Counted from the first letter of the stretch, positions 7,837 to 15,896 are shown. The stretch: 55,069 nt of DNA from Candidatus Segetimicrobium genomatis (GCA_005882335.1 VBAP01000040.1:1-55069), one strand, 5' to 3'. Made by a program: numbers and translations. The notes: generated from the sequence alone by a model not told the origin.

Positions 7837-9104
7837 GGTGTGGTTCCTCCTCCAAATCCAAACTCATACGTCTCAAACAGCCGGTTGTATAGATCGAGCG
7901 CAGAACGGTCGGTCAGCCCGGATACAAAGTCACACACCACGCGGTGCCGGTCGGTACCGTCCAGACGCTCCTGGATTGGCCGCGGCAGCAACCGGGGTTC
8001 GTCCACGAACGCGTCGAACAACCCGCGAATGATGCGCCTCGCTTTCTGCTCCATCACCAGCTTCTCTGGATGATAGTAGACTTCTTCTCGCAGGTAGGTC
8101 GCTAGTTGCTGGAGCTGATGCGTGAGCAGCTCGCTCATCGCCACCAGGCGGTGGGGATGCCGCGGGGCCATGCCGGCCGACGTGATGCGGTTCCGTTGAA
8201 TCTGCGCGTCGGATGTCCCGATCACGTCTTCCACGAGGCGCCCGATCATCCACCGGATCGATTCGCGGATGCGGACATCACGGCGCTTCCAAGAGTCCAG
8301 CGGCAGCGGGTCGCGGGGTACTTCACCCCGCACCTCCTCCAGGGTCAGCTCCACCTGTGTCTCTGCGGTGTCGCGCCGGGCCAGCACGTGGTCCGCGTGC
8401 TGCAGCGCCTCGATCCACAACTCGATGCCACGCGCGGCCAGGCGGTGCTCGTCCGCGAGCCCGATGTGCAGGGCATCGTCGAGATCGTGCGTGCTGTAGG
8501 CAATCATGTCTGCCACATCAACGACCTGGCCCTCCAACGATGCGTGCGGAAACTCCGAGAATTCGGCGGGAACCTTCGGCGCGTCGTAAATCGTGGCATG
8601 CATGGCGACGCCCTGTCGCACGTCCCAGCTAAGGTTCAAACCTGGGTACATCGCATAGCGAACTTCCAGCTCGTCGACCACACGGAGCGACTGCAGGTTG
8701 TGCTCGAATCCTCCGTGCTCGCGCATCAGCAGGTGCAGCTCCTGCTCCCCGGCATGGCCGAACGGAGGATGCCCCAGGTCGTGCGCGAGAGCAATCGCTT
8801 CCACAAGATCGCTGTTCAACATGAGTGCAGACGCAATGCTTCGCGCAATCTGCGCCACCTCAAGCGTGTGCGTCAGGCGGGTGCGGTACAGATCGCCCTC
8901 CGTGACAACGAATACCTGCGTTTTGTGCTGCAGCCGGCGAAACGCCGTGGAGTGCAGCACGCGGTCTCGGTCGCGCTGGAACTCAGTCCGGTACGCGTCG
9001 GGCCGCTCGTGATAGCGGCGCCGCGTGGAGGCGCTGCGCACCGCGTACGGAGCCAGCGCAGACGCCTCGAGTGTTTCGCGTGCCGCACGTTCAAATGGCA
9101 TCAT
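7833..9104 (-). CDS. dgt: Deoxyguanosinetriphosphate triphosphohydrolase-like protein
   Basis: 423 residues of the dGTPase branch of the HD superfamily, which converts dNTPs to deoxynucleosides and triphosphate. Visible motifs are the family signature FRRLQHKTQVF, the metal ligand His in TRLTHTLEVAQIAR, the HD pair in LAHDLGHPPFGHAGE, and the later Asp in DVADMIAYSTHDLDDAL. The length fits the bacterial type (about 380-450 residues). The ATG at 9104 has GAGG four bases upstream. It precedes and overlaps the molybdopterin-subunit gene by four bases; no functional link between them is evident. Confidence 0.93.
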   Translation of the reverse strand: MMPFERAARETLEASALAPYAVRSASTRRRYHERPDAYRTEFQRDRDRVLHSTAFRRLQHKTQVFVVTEGDLYRTRLTHTLEVAQIARSIASALMLNSDLVEAIALAHDLGHPPFGHAGEQELHLLMREHGGFEHNLQSLRVVDELEVRYAMYPGLNLSWDVRQGVAMHATIYDAPKVPAEFSEFPHASLEGQVVDVADMIAYSTHDLDDALHIGLADEHRLAARGIELWIEALQHADHVLARRDTAETQVELTLEEVRGEVPRDPLPLDSWKRRDVRIRESIRWMIGRLVEDVIGTSDAQIQRNRITSAGMAPRHPHRLVAMSELLTHQLQQLATYLREEVYYHPEKLVMEQKARRIIRGLFDAFVDEPRLLPRPIQERLDGTDRHRVVCDFVSGLTDRSALDLYNRLFETYEFGFGGGTTP

Positions 9105-9259
9105 GAACCTCAGGGAAATCTCGTGCTGATTTCCGTCCCGCGCAGACCATCTCCTGTTTCATCACGATGCGTGGACAAGGCACCCTATGCACATCGTCCA
9201 GCGATCACATCACATCGTGTTATACTAAAGGCGCCCGCGCGTAAATGTGCGGTGATTCG

Positions 9260-10069
9260 ATGGGACGTAACCAAACCTTCATGGAGCTCGTGATCCGCCT
9301 GTTTGACCAGCCGGGTGAGTTCGCGCTGCGCGGACGGTCGACCAAGACGGTCGTCGCCGCATTGCTGCGAGGCGCCGCGGTCCACGGTCCGTGGCTGCGT
9401 CAGGTGGCGCGGTGGGTGGAAGAACTGGCGCGCGACGGCTGGCGCTATCGTGGCTATACAGGCGACACGCTGGTCTTCCGATCCACCAAACCCCTCGACG
9501 AGTCCGCAGCCGCCGCGTACGTACGACGCCGGCTGGGCCAGGAGGCGCTGGAACGCGTTTCGGTGCGCGAGGGCACCGCGCCGCTGACGCGGGACGGCCG
9601 GCCGCCGAAACTGCCCAAGGCAGACGACGAACTCACGCGGGAACTGCGCCGGCTCATCGGGCCCGAGCAGCATCAGGCCGAACTCTATCTTGGCCATCCC
9701 ACCGAAGAACTCAGCGAGTTGTTGCTGGACATGAGCTTTTTATCCCAAGAAGCGCTCGAGGACTCGGAGATCTCCGGCATTATCGAGTCGCTGCGTGAGG
9801 AGCACGAGCACGACGCACAATACCGGGATCTGCACTCACGGTACCTCACCCTGATGGAGCGCGCCGGTCCGGGCGATCCTGCCGCGGAAGAAGCCTACTG
9901 GGATCTGTTCTCGTATATGTCGCGGAAACTGTCGAAGCTGGTACCGGCGCTGCGGCAGTTTCTGGAGCGGCGGGGATTCTCCGACCTGTGCGAGCATGAA
10001 GCCACGGCCTTCCTCACCTCGGCGCTCTCACAGGCCCTCTCGTTCATCGAGGAACACAACGAGGAGTAA
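9260..10069 (+). CDS. Conserved-looking soluble protein, unknown function
   Basis: 269 residues, acidic and largely helical, with no signal peptide or membrane segment. The N-terminal part (about residues 1-85) looks alpha/beta (WRYRGYTGDTLVFRSTKPLD); the rest is helix-rich and ends SFIEEHNEE. I do not recognise a family. The ATG at 9260 has GGTGA five bases upstream and is preferred over the ATG at 9245, which lacks a ribosome site. A TATACT -10-like box lies at 9221-9226, without a convincing -35. It diverges from dgt. Confidence 0.65.
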   Translation: MGRNQTFMELVIRLFDQPGEFALRGRSTKTVVAALLRGAAVHGPWLRQVARWVEELARDGWRYRGYTGDTLVFRSTKPLDESAAAAYVRRRLGQEALERVSVREGTAPLTRDGRPPKLPKADDELTRELRRLIGPEQHQAELYLGHPTEELSELLLDMSFLSQEALEDSEISGIIESLREEHEHDAQYRDLHSRYLTLMERAGPGDPAAEEAYWDLFSYMSRKLSKLVPALRQFLERRGFSDLCEHEATAFLTSALSQALSFIEEHNEE

Positions 10070-10091
10070 TTCCAGGCCACGTAGGCTGCCG

Positions 10092-11147
10092 TCATTCATC
10101 CGGTCTGAAACGCCGCACGATCTCGCCCACGACCACCTGCAACGCCGCCGCCACCGGCACCCCCAGCAGCGCACCCACGATGCCCAGCAGTTTGCCGCCG
10201 ATCACGAGTGCCAGAATCGTCAGCAGCGGGGATAGCCCGACGGCGCTGCGCATCACGCGCGGTACGACAAAGTTCGATTCAGCCTGCTGGATTGCCGCAT
10301 AGCCTACGATGACGAAGAGAATCTTCACCGGCGGCTGGAACAGAGCCAGGAAGACCGCCGGAATCGCCCCCAGCGTGGGGCCGATCATCGGAACGAGCTC
10401 GGTGATGCCGGCCACGATCCCGAGCAGCACCGGGTAGGGCAGGCCGATCAACGAGGTCAACAGCCAGGCCGCCAAGCCGATGATAAAGCCCAAGAGCAGC
10501 TGTCCACGCAGCCAGCCGCCGAACTTCGCCCCGATCTGATCGAGGACGTCTTCCATCTTGGCACGCTCCCGGCGGGGGAAGAGCGCAGCGAATCCCGACC
10601 GGATAGCCGGCCCCTCGACCAGCATGTAGAAGGCCATGAACAGCACCGTGATCACCGTGGCCACCCCGCCAAGGAAGCGGAACGCCACGCCGGCGGCAGG
10701 GGCGAAGAACCGGGACAGGTTGCTGAGTTCCTGAGGCAGCCGCTGGACAAACACGGCCAGATCAGGCAACCATGGATACTTCGTGTGCAGACCCTCCAAC
10801 TGAGTTTGCAGCTGGGTGGTGCGCTCCGGAAAGTTGGCAATGAACTGCTGAGTCTCGATGACCAGCGGCGTAACCAGCAGGGCGCCGACGGCCAGCAGTA
10901 CGAGGATGATCGCCAGAAACACCAGCACGATCGCCGCGATGCGAGACAGCTGCCAGCCGCGTCGCGTCCACCGGATCTTCTGGAGTCTGGACACGAGCGG
11001 CGCGACGCCTGCGGCGAGGATAGCGGCGATGAGAATGGCCAGCAGGATTTCCTCGATCTGAATGAGTAGCCAGGCCAGCCCCGCGATGACCAGGACGGTG
11101 ATGACGACCAGCGCGGTGCGGAGGACGAGGTCGGTACGCGGCGACAT
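10092..11147 (-). CDS. AI-2E family transporter (PerM/YdiK-like permease)
   Basis: About 351 residues with the standard layout of the family: two or three N-terminal helices (roughly residues 8-50), a helix near 60-85, a soluble middle with coiled-coil character, and a C-terminal block of four to five helices carrying the signature PYPVLLGIVAGITELVPMIGPTLGAIPA. Family members have been linked to autoinducer-2 export or Na+/H+ antiport, but the substrate of a given member is usually unknown. The ATG at 11147 is preferred; an upstream in-frame ATG at 11204 lies inside a palindromic repeat. It converges with the unknown-protein gene. Confidence 0.88.
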   Translation of the reverse strand: MSPRTDLVLRTALVVITVLVIAGLAWLLIQIEEILLAILIAAILAAGVAPLVSRLQKIRWTRRGWQLSRIAAIVLVFLAIILVLLAVGALLVTPLVIETQQFIANFPERTTQLQTQLEGLHTKYPWLPDLAVFVQRLPQELSNLSRFFAPAAGVAFRFLGGVATVITVLFMAFYMLVEGPAIRSGFAALFPRRERAKMEDVLDQIGAKFGGWLRGQLLLGFIIGLAAWLLTSLIGLPYPVLLGIVAGITELVPMIGPTLGAIPAVFLALFQPPVKILFVIVGYAAIQQAESNFVVPRVMRSAVGLSPLLTILALVIGGKLLGIVGALLGVPVAAALQVVVGEIVRRFRPDE

Positions 11148-11198
11148 TAGGTGTAACGATTCAGGGCGATGCGGGAATGCTCCTGCGGTTATGCTCAA

Positions 11199-11225
11199 GT
11201 TCATCGGCGCCCGGCACCGATGAAC
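11199..11225. repeat. Palindromic repeat, copy 1 of 4
   Basis: GTTCATCGGCGCC and GGCACCGATGAAC form an inverted repeat around one base, with one G-T pair. It shares the core CGGTGCC-N-GGCACCG with the copies at 12162, 12282 and 13620. Confidence 0.75.
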
Positions 11226-11243
11226 TGAAGAGCAGAGGCCCCT

Positions 11244-11921
11244 TCACCGGCCCTGAAGCCGCAGCCTTATGGCGGGATTTCTCAGTTCTCTCAACGCATC
11301 GGCGGCGATCCATCTGGCCGCGGTCGAGTCGATCCGTGCAATCTCTTTCGCCACGGCGATGGCCCGCCGGTTCAGTCGCCTGTTCCGCTTGCCGATGCCG
11401 CGGAGGGCCCAGTTCACGGCCTTTTTCACGAAGTTCCGACCGTCAGTCGATCCTCGTTTGATGAGTCGAAGGAAGGGCTCATACCGTCCATCACCGGCCG
11501 CCTTGTCGTGCACGGCCAGACCGGCGATCATGGCAAACGCCGCCCGTTTGACAAACTCCCGATCGCTCGCCGCCCACTGCCGGATCTTCTTCCGGGCACA
11601 AGGCATCTGCTCGAACACGGCCGCCACCTGGTCGCACACATCCCAGGAGTCGAAGTCGTTCACCCATCGTTCCGCCTGCGCAGGAGTAAGCTGCGCCGGA
11701 TCAGCCACGAAGCCGGCAAGGATACGGGCTTCGTGAAAACCTGATTTCCACAACCGCAGCGCCAGGCCGTGATCGCGGCCGATCTCTCGGGCGAGTCTGC
11801 GGAGGTTGGTGATGGAGATCCCCAGCGTGCCTTTCGGGCTGATCCCGAAGCGCGCCATCCCGGCGACGTTTCTCGCGTTGGCCATTTTCTTTAGCCGGGC
11901 GATGACCCGTAAGTAACTCAT
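11244..11921 (-). CDS. DNA alkylation repair protein, AlkD-like HEAT-repeat glycosylase
   Basis: 225 residues made of HEAT-like helical repeats, as in AlkC/AlkD glycosylases that excise N3- and N7-alkylpurines. Family features include FGISPKGTLGISITNLRRLAR near the N-terminus, WVNDFDSWDVCDQ (the conserved WDxxD region) near residue 95, FVKRAAFAMIAGLAVHDKA, and NFVKKAVNWALRGIGKRN near 165-180. The ATG at 11921 has AGGTGA a few bases upstream, so it is preferred over the upstream ATG at 11954. An unusual hairpin (12011-12105) sits about 90 bp upstream on the same transcript orientation. Confidence 0.88.
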   Translation of the reverse strand: MSYLRVIARLKKMANARNVAGMARFGISPKGTLGISITNLRRLAREIGRDHGLALRLWKSGFHEARILAGFVADPAQLTPAQAERWVNDFDSWDVCDQVAAVFEQMPCARKKIRQWAASDREFVKRAAFAMIAGLAVHDKAAGDGRYEPFLRLIKRGSTDGRNFVKKAVNWALRGIGKRNRRLNRRAIAVAKEIARIDSTAARWIAADALRELRNPAIRLRLQGR

Positions 11922-12010
11922 GCCTTCACCTAAAATACCATGAAGGCGCTTCAATGCGTGGAGAGGTGAACGTCATGCAGGCGGACATTCTTCCAGTCCG
12001 GTCGCGTGCA

Positions 12011-12105
12011 GGGCGAGACCGGACGCCTCCCGGATCGGGACCCGGAGTGCGGCTATGGGGTGACTCAGTTACGGGTCCCGCACCGAGAGGCGTCCGGTCT
12101 CGCCC
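12011..12105. other. Two-stem hairpin element, copy A (conserved 27-nt loop)
   Basis: An outer perfect 19 bp stem (GGGCGAGACCGGACGCCTC, 12011-12029, with 12087-12105) encloses an internal loop, an inner 9 bp stem (CGGGACCCG with CGGGTCCCG) and a 27-base apical loop containing GCGGCTA and GTGACTCAGTTA. The loop differs at only three positions from that of the element at 25144-25242, while the outer stem sequence is unrelated but equally well paired. Read on the minus strand it lies about 90 bp upstream of the AlkD-like gene. It could be a structured RNA or a mobile hairpin. Confidence 0.6.
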
Positions 12106-12161
12106 CGAAAGGTCCTCATCCCGCCCTCACGCTGCACACCCAGAGCACCGGGCACAGTTCG

Positions 12162-12184
12162 TCATCGGTGCCAGGCACCGATGA
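12162..12184. repeat. Palindromic repeat, copy 2 of 4
   Basis: TCATCGGTGCC-A-GGCACCGATGA, a perfect 11 bp inverted repeat around one base. Confidence 0.8.
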
Positions 12185-12281
12185 TCTACAAATAGCCTGA
12201 ACGGGTCATGGCCCCATGACTCAAACGGACCAAATTTCATAGCGCGGTGCGGGCCAGCTAGCGGTGGGCGGGCTTCGGAAC

Positions 12282-12306
12282 TTCCACGGTGCCTGGCACC
12301 GTGGAA
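12282..12306. repeat. Palindromic repeat, copy 3 of 4
   Basis: TTCCACGGTGCC-T-GGCACCGTGGAA, a perfect 12 bp inverted repeat. The core is that of the other copies, but the outer bases differ and still pair. Confidence 0.8.
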
Positions 12307-12384
12307 TGGGCGGATCTCGAAGGTTTGGGCTGAATTTGCTACTTGATAGGGGTCGAAGCGGGAACGGCTGAACTACGTCAGAGG

Positions 12385-13383
12385 TTAACCAGCCTCTCGT
12401 CCCACACCTATCGGCGCGACCAGTGTCGACGCCCGCCTGAGCGTCTCCTCGGCCTCGGAGATTAAGCGGTGGATGATCTCGCGCACCGGCAACACCTCGT
12501 GAATGAGGCCGGCACTCTGACCCGCAAAGGGCATGTACTCATGGAATCGTCCCTCCGACTGGGCCGCCTGGATCTCATTGCGCAGCTCCTCGACCTTCTG
12601 CATCACTTCTGCCCGTCGCTGCGCCCACCGATCGTGGAAAGGAGTGCGCAGGGCCCGCGGCACCGTGCCATAGCCTGCCCGGCCTGTGGGTGACCTTGTG
12701 ATGTCATTCCAAAATTCGACTTTCACCGCGTCCTCGGACCGGGCTGCGATAATCGCCCTTTTCCATCCATCTGCGATAGGCGATTCTGCTGACGCGAGGA
12801 AGCGCGTGCCCATGTTCACGCCCTCTGCGCCGAGCAGCAGGGCCGCCGCCATGCCACGACCGTCACCAATCCCTCCGGCGGCCGCGACGGGCAACGGTTG
12901 GACGGCATCCACCACCTGTGGAATGAGCGGCAGCGTGCCCACGAACTGCCCATAGCCCCCGGCCTCGCCTCCCTGGGCAATCAATGCATCCACTCCCCGT
13001 CCGGCAGCCTGAGTAGCCTGTGCGACGGTGTGTACTTGATGCACGACTAGCGCGCCGGCGGCATGGGCCCGCCGCACCAGATCGCCAGGATCGCCGAGCG
13101 CGAAGGAAATCACCGCTGGCCGAGCTTCCAGAGCTGCGGCGAGGGTTTCCTCGTCGAAGTTGGAGACGAGAAAGTTAACCGCAAAGGGACGACTCGTGCG
13201 TTCTCGGATCAGCGCGATCTGTTCACGCAGTTCGGATGGCGACCGACCGGTGGCACCGAGGCTGCCGAGGCCTCCTGCATTGGAGACGGCGGCAACCAGT
13301 GCGTGGGCGGGGTGGACGATGCCCATGCCCGCCTGGATGATAGGATGCTCGATCCCGAGCAGCTCGCAGAGTCGCGTCCGCAC
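12385..13383 (-). CDS. Nitronate monooxygenase / 2-nitropropane dioxygenase family protein
   Basis: 332 residues of the FMN-binding TIM-barrel family that oxidises alkyl nitronates; close relatives include FabK-type enoyl-ACP reductases. Seen motifs: HPIIQAGMGIVHPAHALVAAV at the start of the barrel (core quoted in part), AQGGEAGGY, AAGGIGDGRGMAAALLLGA and GVNMGTRFLAS, which form the flavin phosphate site. The GTG at 13383 follows GAGGGGGGAG at good spacing, so it is preferred over the ATG at 13416. It lies 91 bp downstream of tRNA-Asn on the same strand. FabK function is less likely because no fatty-acid genes are nearby. Confidence 0.85.
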   Translation of the reverse strand: MRTRLCELLGIEHPIIQAGMGIVHPAHALVAAVSNAGGLGSLGATGRSPSELREQIALIRERTSRPFAVNFLVSNFDEETLAAALEARPAVISFALGDPGDLVRRAHAAGALVVHQVHTVAQATQAAGRGVDALIAQGGEAGGYGQFVGTLPLIPQVVDAVQPLPVAAAGGIGDGRGMAAALLLGAEGVNMGTRFLASAESPIADGWKRAIIAARSEDAVKVEFWNDITRSPTGRAGYGTVPRALRTPFHDRWAQRRAEVMQKVEELRNEIQAAQSEGRFHEYMPFAGQSAGLIHEVLPVREIIHRLISEAEETLRRASTLVAPIGVGREAG

Positions 13384-13422
13384 CGCGCTCCCCCCTCGGG
13401 TGGTAGGTTCGCCCACCGAATG

Positions 13423-13478
13423 AGCCAGGAGCGCTGCCCCATGGTGACAGAAACCAAAATGGGGCGGCGCTCCTGGCT
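13423..13478. repeat. 20 bp inverted repeat abutting the tRNA-Asn 3' end
   Basis: AGCCAGGAGCGCTGCCCCAT (13423-13442) pairs with 13459-13478 at 19 of 20 positions plus one G-T pair, with a 16-base spacer. The tRNA-proximal arm begins inside the tRNA (its terminal AGCCA). No T-run follows, so it is either an unusual terminator or processing signal or a small repeat. Confidence 0.75.
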
Positions 13479-13548
13479 CCGCGGGTAGGATTCGAACCTA
13501 CAACCCTCCGGTTAACAGCCGGACGCTCTACCATTGAGCTACCGCGGA
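13474..13548 (-). tRNA. tRNA-Asn (anticodon GTT)
   Basis: The minus strand gives acceptor TCCGCGG, D-arm GCTCAATGGTAGAGC, anticodon loop CTGTTAA with anticodon GTT, T-arm GTAGGTTCGAATCCTAC, acceptor CCGCGGA, discriminator G and encoded CCA. All arms pair. Confidence 0.97.
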
Positions 13549-13564
13549 ACGGACAAGCATCCCT

Positions 13565-13594
13565 ATTCTATCCTTTACCTCTCTCTGCGAACAA
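13565..13594 (-). promoter_or_regulatory. Probable sigma-70-type promoter of tRNA-Asn
   Basis: On the minus strand, TTGTTC (13589-13594) and TAGAAT (13565-13570) are 18 bp apart. The -10 box ends 16 bp before the mature tRNA 5' end. Confidence 0.6.
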
Positions 13595-13619
13595 GAGGAT
13601 GGCCACATCCAGGGCGAGA

Positions 13620-13642
13620 TCATCGGTGTCAGGCACCGATGA
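13620..13642. repeat. Palindromic repeat, copy 4 of 4
   Basis: TCATCGGTGTC-A-GGCACCGATGA, the same as copy 2 except for one C-to-T change that leaves a G-T pair. Confidence 0.75.
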
Positions 13643-13663
13643 AAAGGCGCTGATGGATCGAAC

Positions 13664-14854
13664 CTACAACCCGAGGGGGCGGAATATCCTCACGATTACA
13701 ATAAGGAGGCCGAGAGCCAACACCCACTTTCCGGCCTTATCCCATGCCTGTTGGACTGCGCGGTACTGATCGAAACTCTCGAACTTTCTGGTAGACTGCA
13801 CGAGCCGCCTCACATTGAACACGTACCATAGGTAGACGCCGACATTTACCATGGGAATCATCGACCCTGTCAGGTTGGCCAGAAGGTGCCACCAGGCCCG
13901 ATGAGCGATGAGATAAATGAACGGAAGCCCAGCATATCCCCAGGAGCCATTGCGGGCGTCGGCCTGCTGAGTCGCAGCGGTGGGAGCAGCCACATGGATG
14001 GCGGCACTCACGCCCATCGTGGCTTCGGCAAGAAAGGAATTATCCACAACCTTATAAGCGCGGCGGAAGGCATCGTATTCTGTGCGCAGATCGGGAGCGC
14101 TCAATACCCGATGGGCTTCATTAACGATCTTGGCCTTCTCTTCGTCTCCACCCAGATCGGGGTGCGCTTGAAGTTCCCGCATGATAGTTCGGTATGCGCT
14201 CTTGATTACGGCCACATCGGCGGTGGGATGAACCTGCAAAACTTCATAGTAGTTGACATCGGAGGGGAAGTTTCCTGACTTGCGTGTCTGTCGTGCCCTT
14301 GCTCGTGGAAGTTCGGGAGTTCTTCTCCGGCCACGCACGGCGCCCACAATGAACGCAGCTCCAATGACCACCAGTATCAGTAGCGTGGGTTGATATCCGA
14401 ACGAAGAGAACAGCCACTTACCGACCCACACTGTTTGGCCGCCGGTGAGGACGGAGCTTGCGTTCTGCGTAAGCCGCCAGAAATCCGGATGGGTAGCCAG
14501 CGGGCCGCGCAGCGTGATCACAGCAAGAGTGACGGCGGAGCCCAGCGCTTCTTTGGTGGGGCCAAGTAGAAAGGCCAGGGCGTAAGCTACCAGCGCCATC
14601 GCGCTCGGAGGAATCGACCTGCCGCCTAGATCCCGGCACTCCAGATGAAGTCCTCGCCCAGGAGCTGGTGTGGCCTTCAGCGCAGCATTGCAGGCTTCAG
14701 CAGTCGAATAGTTTCCGTATGTCGTGTAGACCTTGTCGGATGCGTCAACGGCTACCAGGAACACCATGCCGGCTGGAGAAGCCGGTGGCGGAATTACGCC
14801 ACTCAATGCCAGTATTGCCACACATGCAAGGAAGCCGACAAGGGCCGTTCTCAT
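13664..14854 (-). CDS. Membrane-anchored J-domain (DnaJ-like) protein
   Basis: About 396 residues. The N-terminus (MRTALVGFLACVAILALSG) is a signal peptide or anchor. A periplasmic-looking part follows, with two cysteines (EACNAAL, LECRDL), then membrane segments near residues 95-120 and 160-180. A cytoplasmic J-domain at about 200-265 has YYEVLQVHPTADVAVIKSAY and the HPD tripeptide in LQAHPDLGG. The C-terminal third has two or three more helices (PFIYLIAHRAWWHLL, VNVGVYLWYVF, WVLALGLLIVIVRI). The HPD motif should stimulate an Hsp70 at the membrane. The ATG at 14854 has GGAGGGG seven bases upstream. The partner and role are unknown. Confidence 0.75.
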   Translation of the reverse strand: MRTALVGFLACVAILALSGVIPPPASPAGMVFLVAVDASDKVYTTYGNYSTAEACNAALKATPAPGRGLHLECRDLGGRSIPPSAMALVAYALAFLLGPTKEALGSAVTLAVITLRGPLATHPDFWRLTQNASSVLTGGQTVWVGKWLFSSFGYQPTLLILVVIGAAFIVGAVRGRRRTPELPRARARQTRKSGNFPSDVNYYEVLQVHPTADVAVIKSAYRTIMRELQAHPDLGGDEEKAKIVNEAHRVLSAPDLRTEYDAFRRAYKVVDNSFLAEATMGVSAAIHVAAPTAATQQADARNGSWGYAGLPFIYLIAHRAWWHLLANLTGSMIPMVNVGVYLWYVFNVRRLVQSTRKFESFDQYRAVQQAWDKAGKWVLALGLLIVIVRIFRPLGL

Positions 14855-15184
14855 TTGCGCCCCCTCCGCAAGTGTCATGCCCAATTTCTCAAATCAGCCC
14901 CCGGTGGCGAAAATATAGCATCGGGTGATCGACTTGCCAAAGGCCGCCGCAAAACAGTGAGCGGGCAATTAATTGCCGTCCTGCGGGAAGCCCTCGACGG
15001 ACCTCCAGAACGATGGAGCTACTTCACTGACAACCGTTCTGATGCGGGCCTGTTTGGCACCCTGGCCCGCTGAGCGTGGAGGAGGCCTCGCGCCCCGTGG
15101 CCGGGACGTCGGTGGCCGCTCACGTGCCCACGTGATGTGGGCCATGGGCGCAACGTCTACAGCAAGACGCTGTCAGAAGCACCG
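14855..15184. other. Gene-free spacer
   Basis: Divergent spacer of about 330 bp between the J-domain gene and the toxin-antitoxin operon. I see no gene with a ribosome site and no repeat apart from weak local inverted repeats. Confidence 0.5.
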
Positions 15185-15213
15185 TTGACCGCTGCGCGTT
15201 GAGCGTGTAGTAT
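15185..15213 (+). promoter_or_regulatory. Probable promoter of the toxin-antitoxin operon
   Basis: TTGACC (15185-15190) and TAGTAT (15208-15213) are separated by 17 bp. Transcription would start about 27 bp before the antitoxin start, close to its ribosome site. Confidence 0.6.
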
Positions 15214-15246
15214 GGTGCCGTAATGGAACCAATTTGGAGGTGACCC

Positions 15247-15489
15247 GTGCCCACCCTGACCATAAAAGGGCTGCCCCACGCCCTCTACCATCGTCTCAAA
15301 GAACGCGCTGAAGCCCACCGCCGCAGCCTCAATCGCGAGGTGATTGTTTGTCTTGAGCAGGCTACCACCCTGCCAGTAGTTGATCCTCAGACCTGGCTCG
15401 CAGACGCGGCTCAGTTGCGCGCCCGGCTGGCCCTGCCGCCTCTGACGGAGGCGCGGCTGCGCCGGGCGAAGACCGCTGGGCGGCCGTGA
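15247..15489 (+). CDS. FitA/Arc-type ribbon-helix-helix antitoxin
   Basis: 80 residues with the N-terminal ribbon-helix-helix signature (PTLTIKGLPHALYHRLKERA, then HRRSLNREVIVCLEQA), typical of FitA-like antitoxins of PIN toxins. The C-terminal 35 residues should wrap the toxin. A GTG start follows GGAGGTGA at good spacing. The last bases overlap the toxin start (GTGA, 15486-15489), so translation is coupled. The pair probably autoregulates at the promoter just upstream. Confidence 0.88.
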   Translation: MPTLTIKGLPHALYHRLKERAEAHRRSLNREVIVCLEQATTLPVVDPQTWLADAAQLRARLALPPLTEARLRRAKTAGRP

Positions 15490-15896
15490 TCGTCGCGGAT
15501 ACGAATCTCCTCGCCTATCTGTTGCTCGGGGGCACGGGCACACCGGCGGCGCAGGCAGTGTTCCTGCGCGATCCCGTGTGGACCGCTCCTCTCCTCTGGC
15601 GGAGCGAGTTTCGCAGCATCCTTGCCGGCTATCTTCGCCGGCGCGAACTCAGGATCGACGATGCTATCAAAGTGCAGCAGAAAGCCGAAGCGCTGCTCGC
15701 GGGCCGCGAGCATGTTGTTCCGTCCGAGCGGGTGCTCAAACTGGTGGCGTCCTCAACCTGCTCTGCCTACGATTGCGAGTTCGTGGCGCTGGCTGACCAG
15801 TTGAGCGTGCCGCTGGTGACTCTAGATCGCGCAGTGCTCAGGGAGTTCCCGGTGGTGGCTATCAGTCCATCCCGGTTTGCCCCGCGTGGCGTCTGA
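15486..15896 (+). CDS. PIN-domain toxin (VapC/FitB-like ribonuclease)
   Basis: 136 residues with the PIN acidic residues in order: Asp in MIVADTNLLAYLLL, Glu in WRSEFRSIL (about residue 37), Asp in SAYDCEFVALADQL (about 98) and Asp in VPLVTLDRAVLREFP (about 117). Such toxins are Mg-dependent RNases, often cutting tRNA or rRNA. It starts with GTG overlapping the antitoxin stop. A hairpin overlaps its 3' end. Confidence 0.9.
   Translation: MIVADTNLLAYLLLGGTGTPAAQAVFLRDPVWTAPLLWRSEFRSILAGYLRRRELRIDDAIKVQQKAEALLAGREHVVPSERVLKLVASSTCSAYDCEFVALADQLSVPLVTLDRAVLREFPVVAISPSRFAPRGV

Larger units (their letters stand above)
11922..12384. other. Gene-free spacer rich in inverted repeats
   Basis: No credible gene. 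The 463 bp between the alkylation-repair gene and the nitronate monooxygenase gene hold the large hairpin at 12011-12105 and two copies of the palindromic repeat (12162-12184 and 12282-12306). I see nothing further in it. Confidence 0.6.

Noticed and set aside
9245-9259. Upstream ATG at 9245 as start of the unknown-protein gene.
   Set aside because: It has no Shine-Dalgarno sequence, whereas the ATG at 9260 has GGTGA at five bases.
12385-13383. FabK enoyl-ACP reductase as the identity of the nitronate monooxygenase-like gene.
   Set aside because: The motifs fit both subfamilies, but no fatty-acid genes are nearby; the broader family name is safer.
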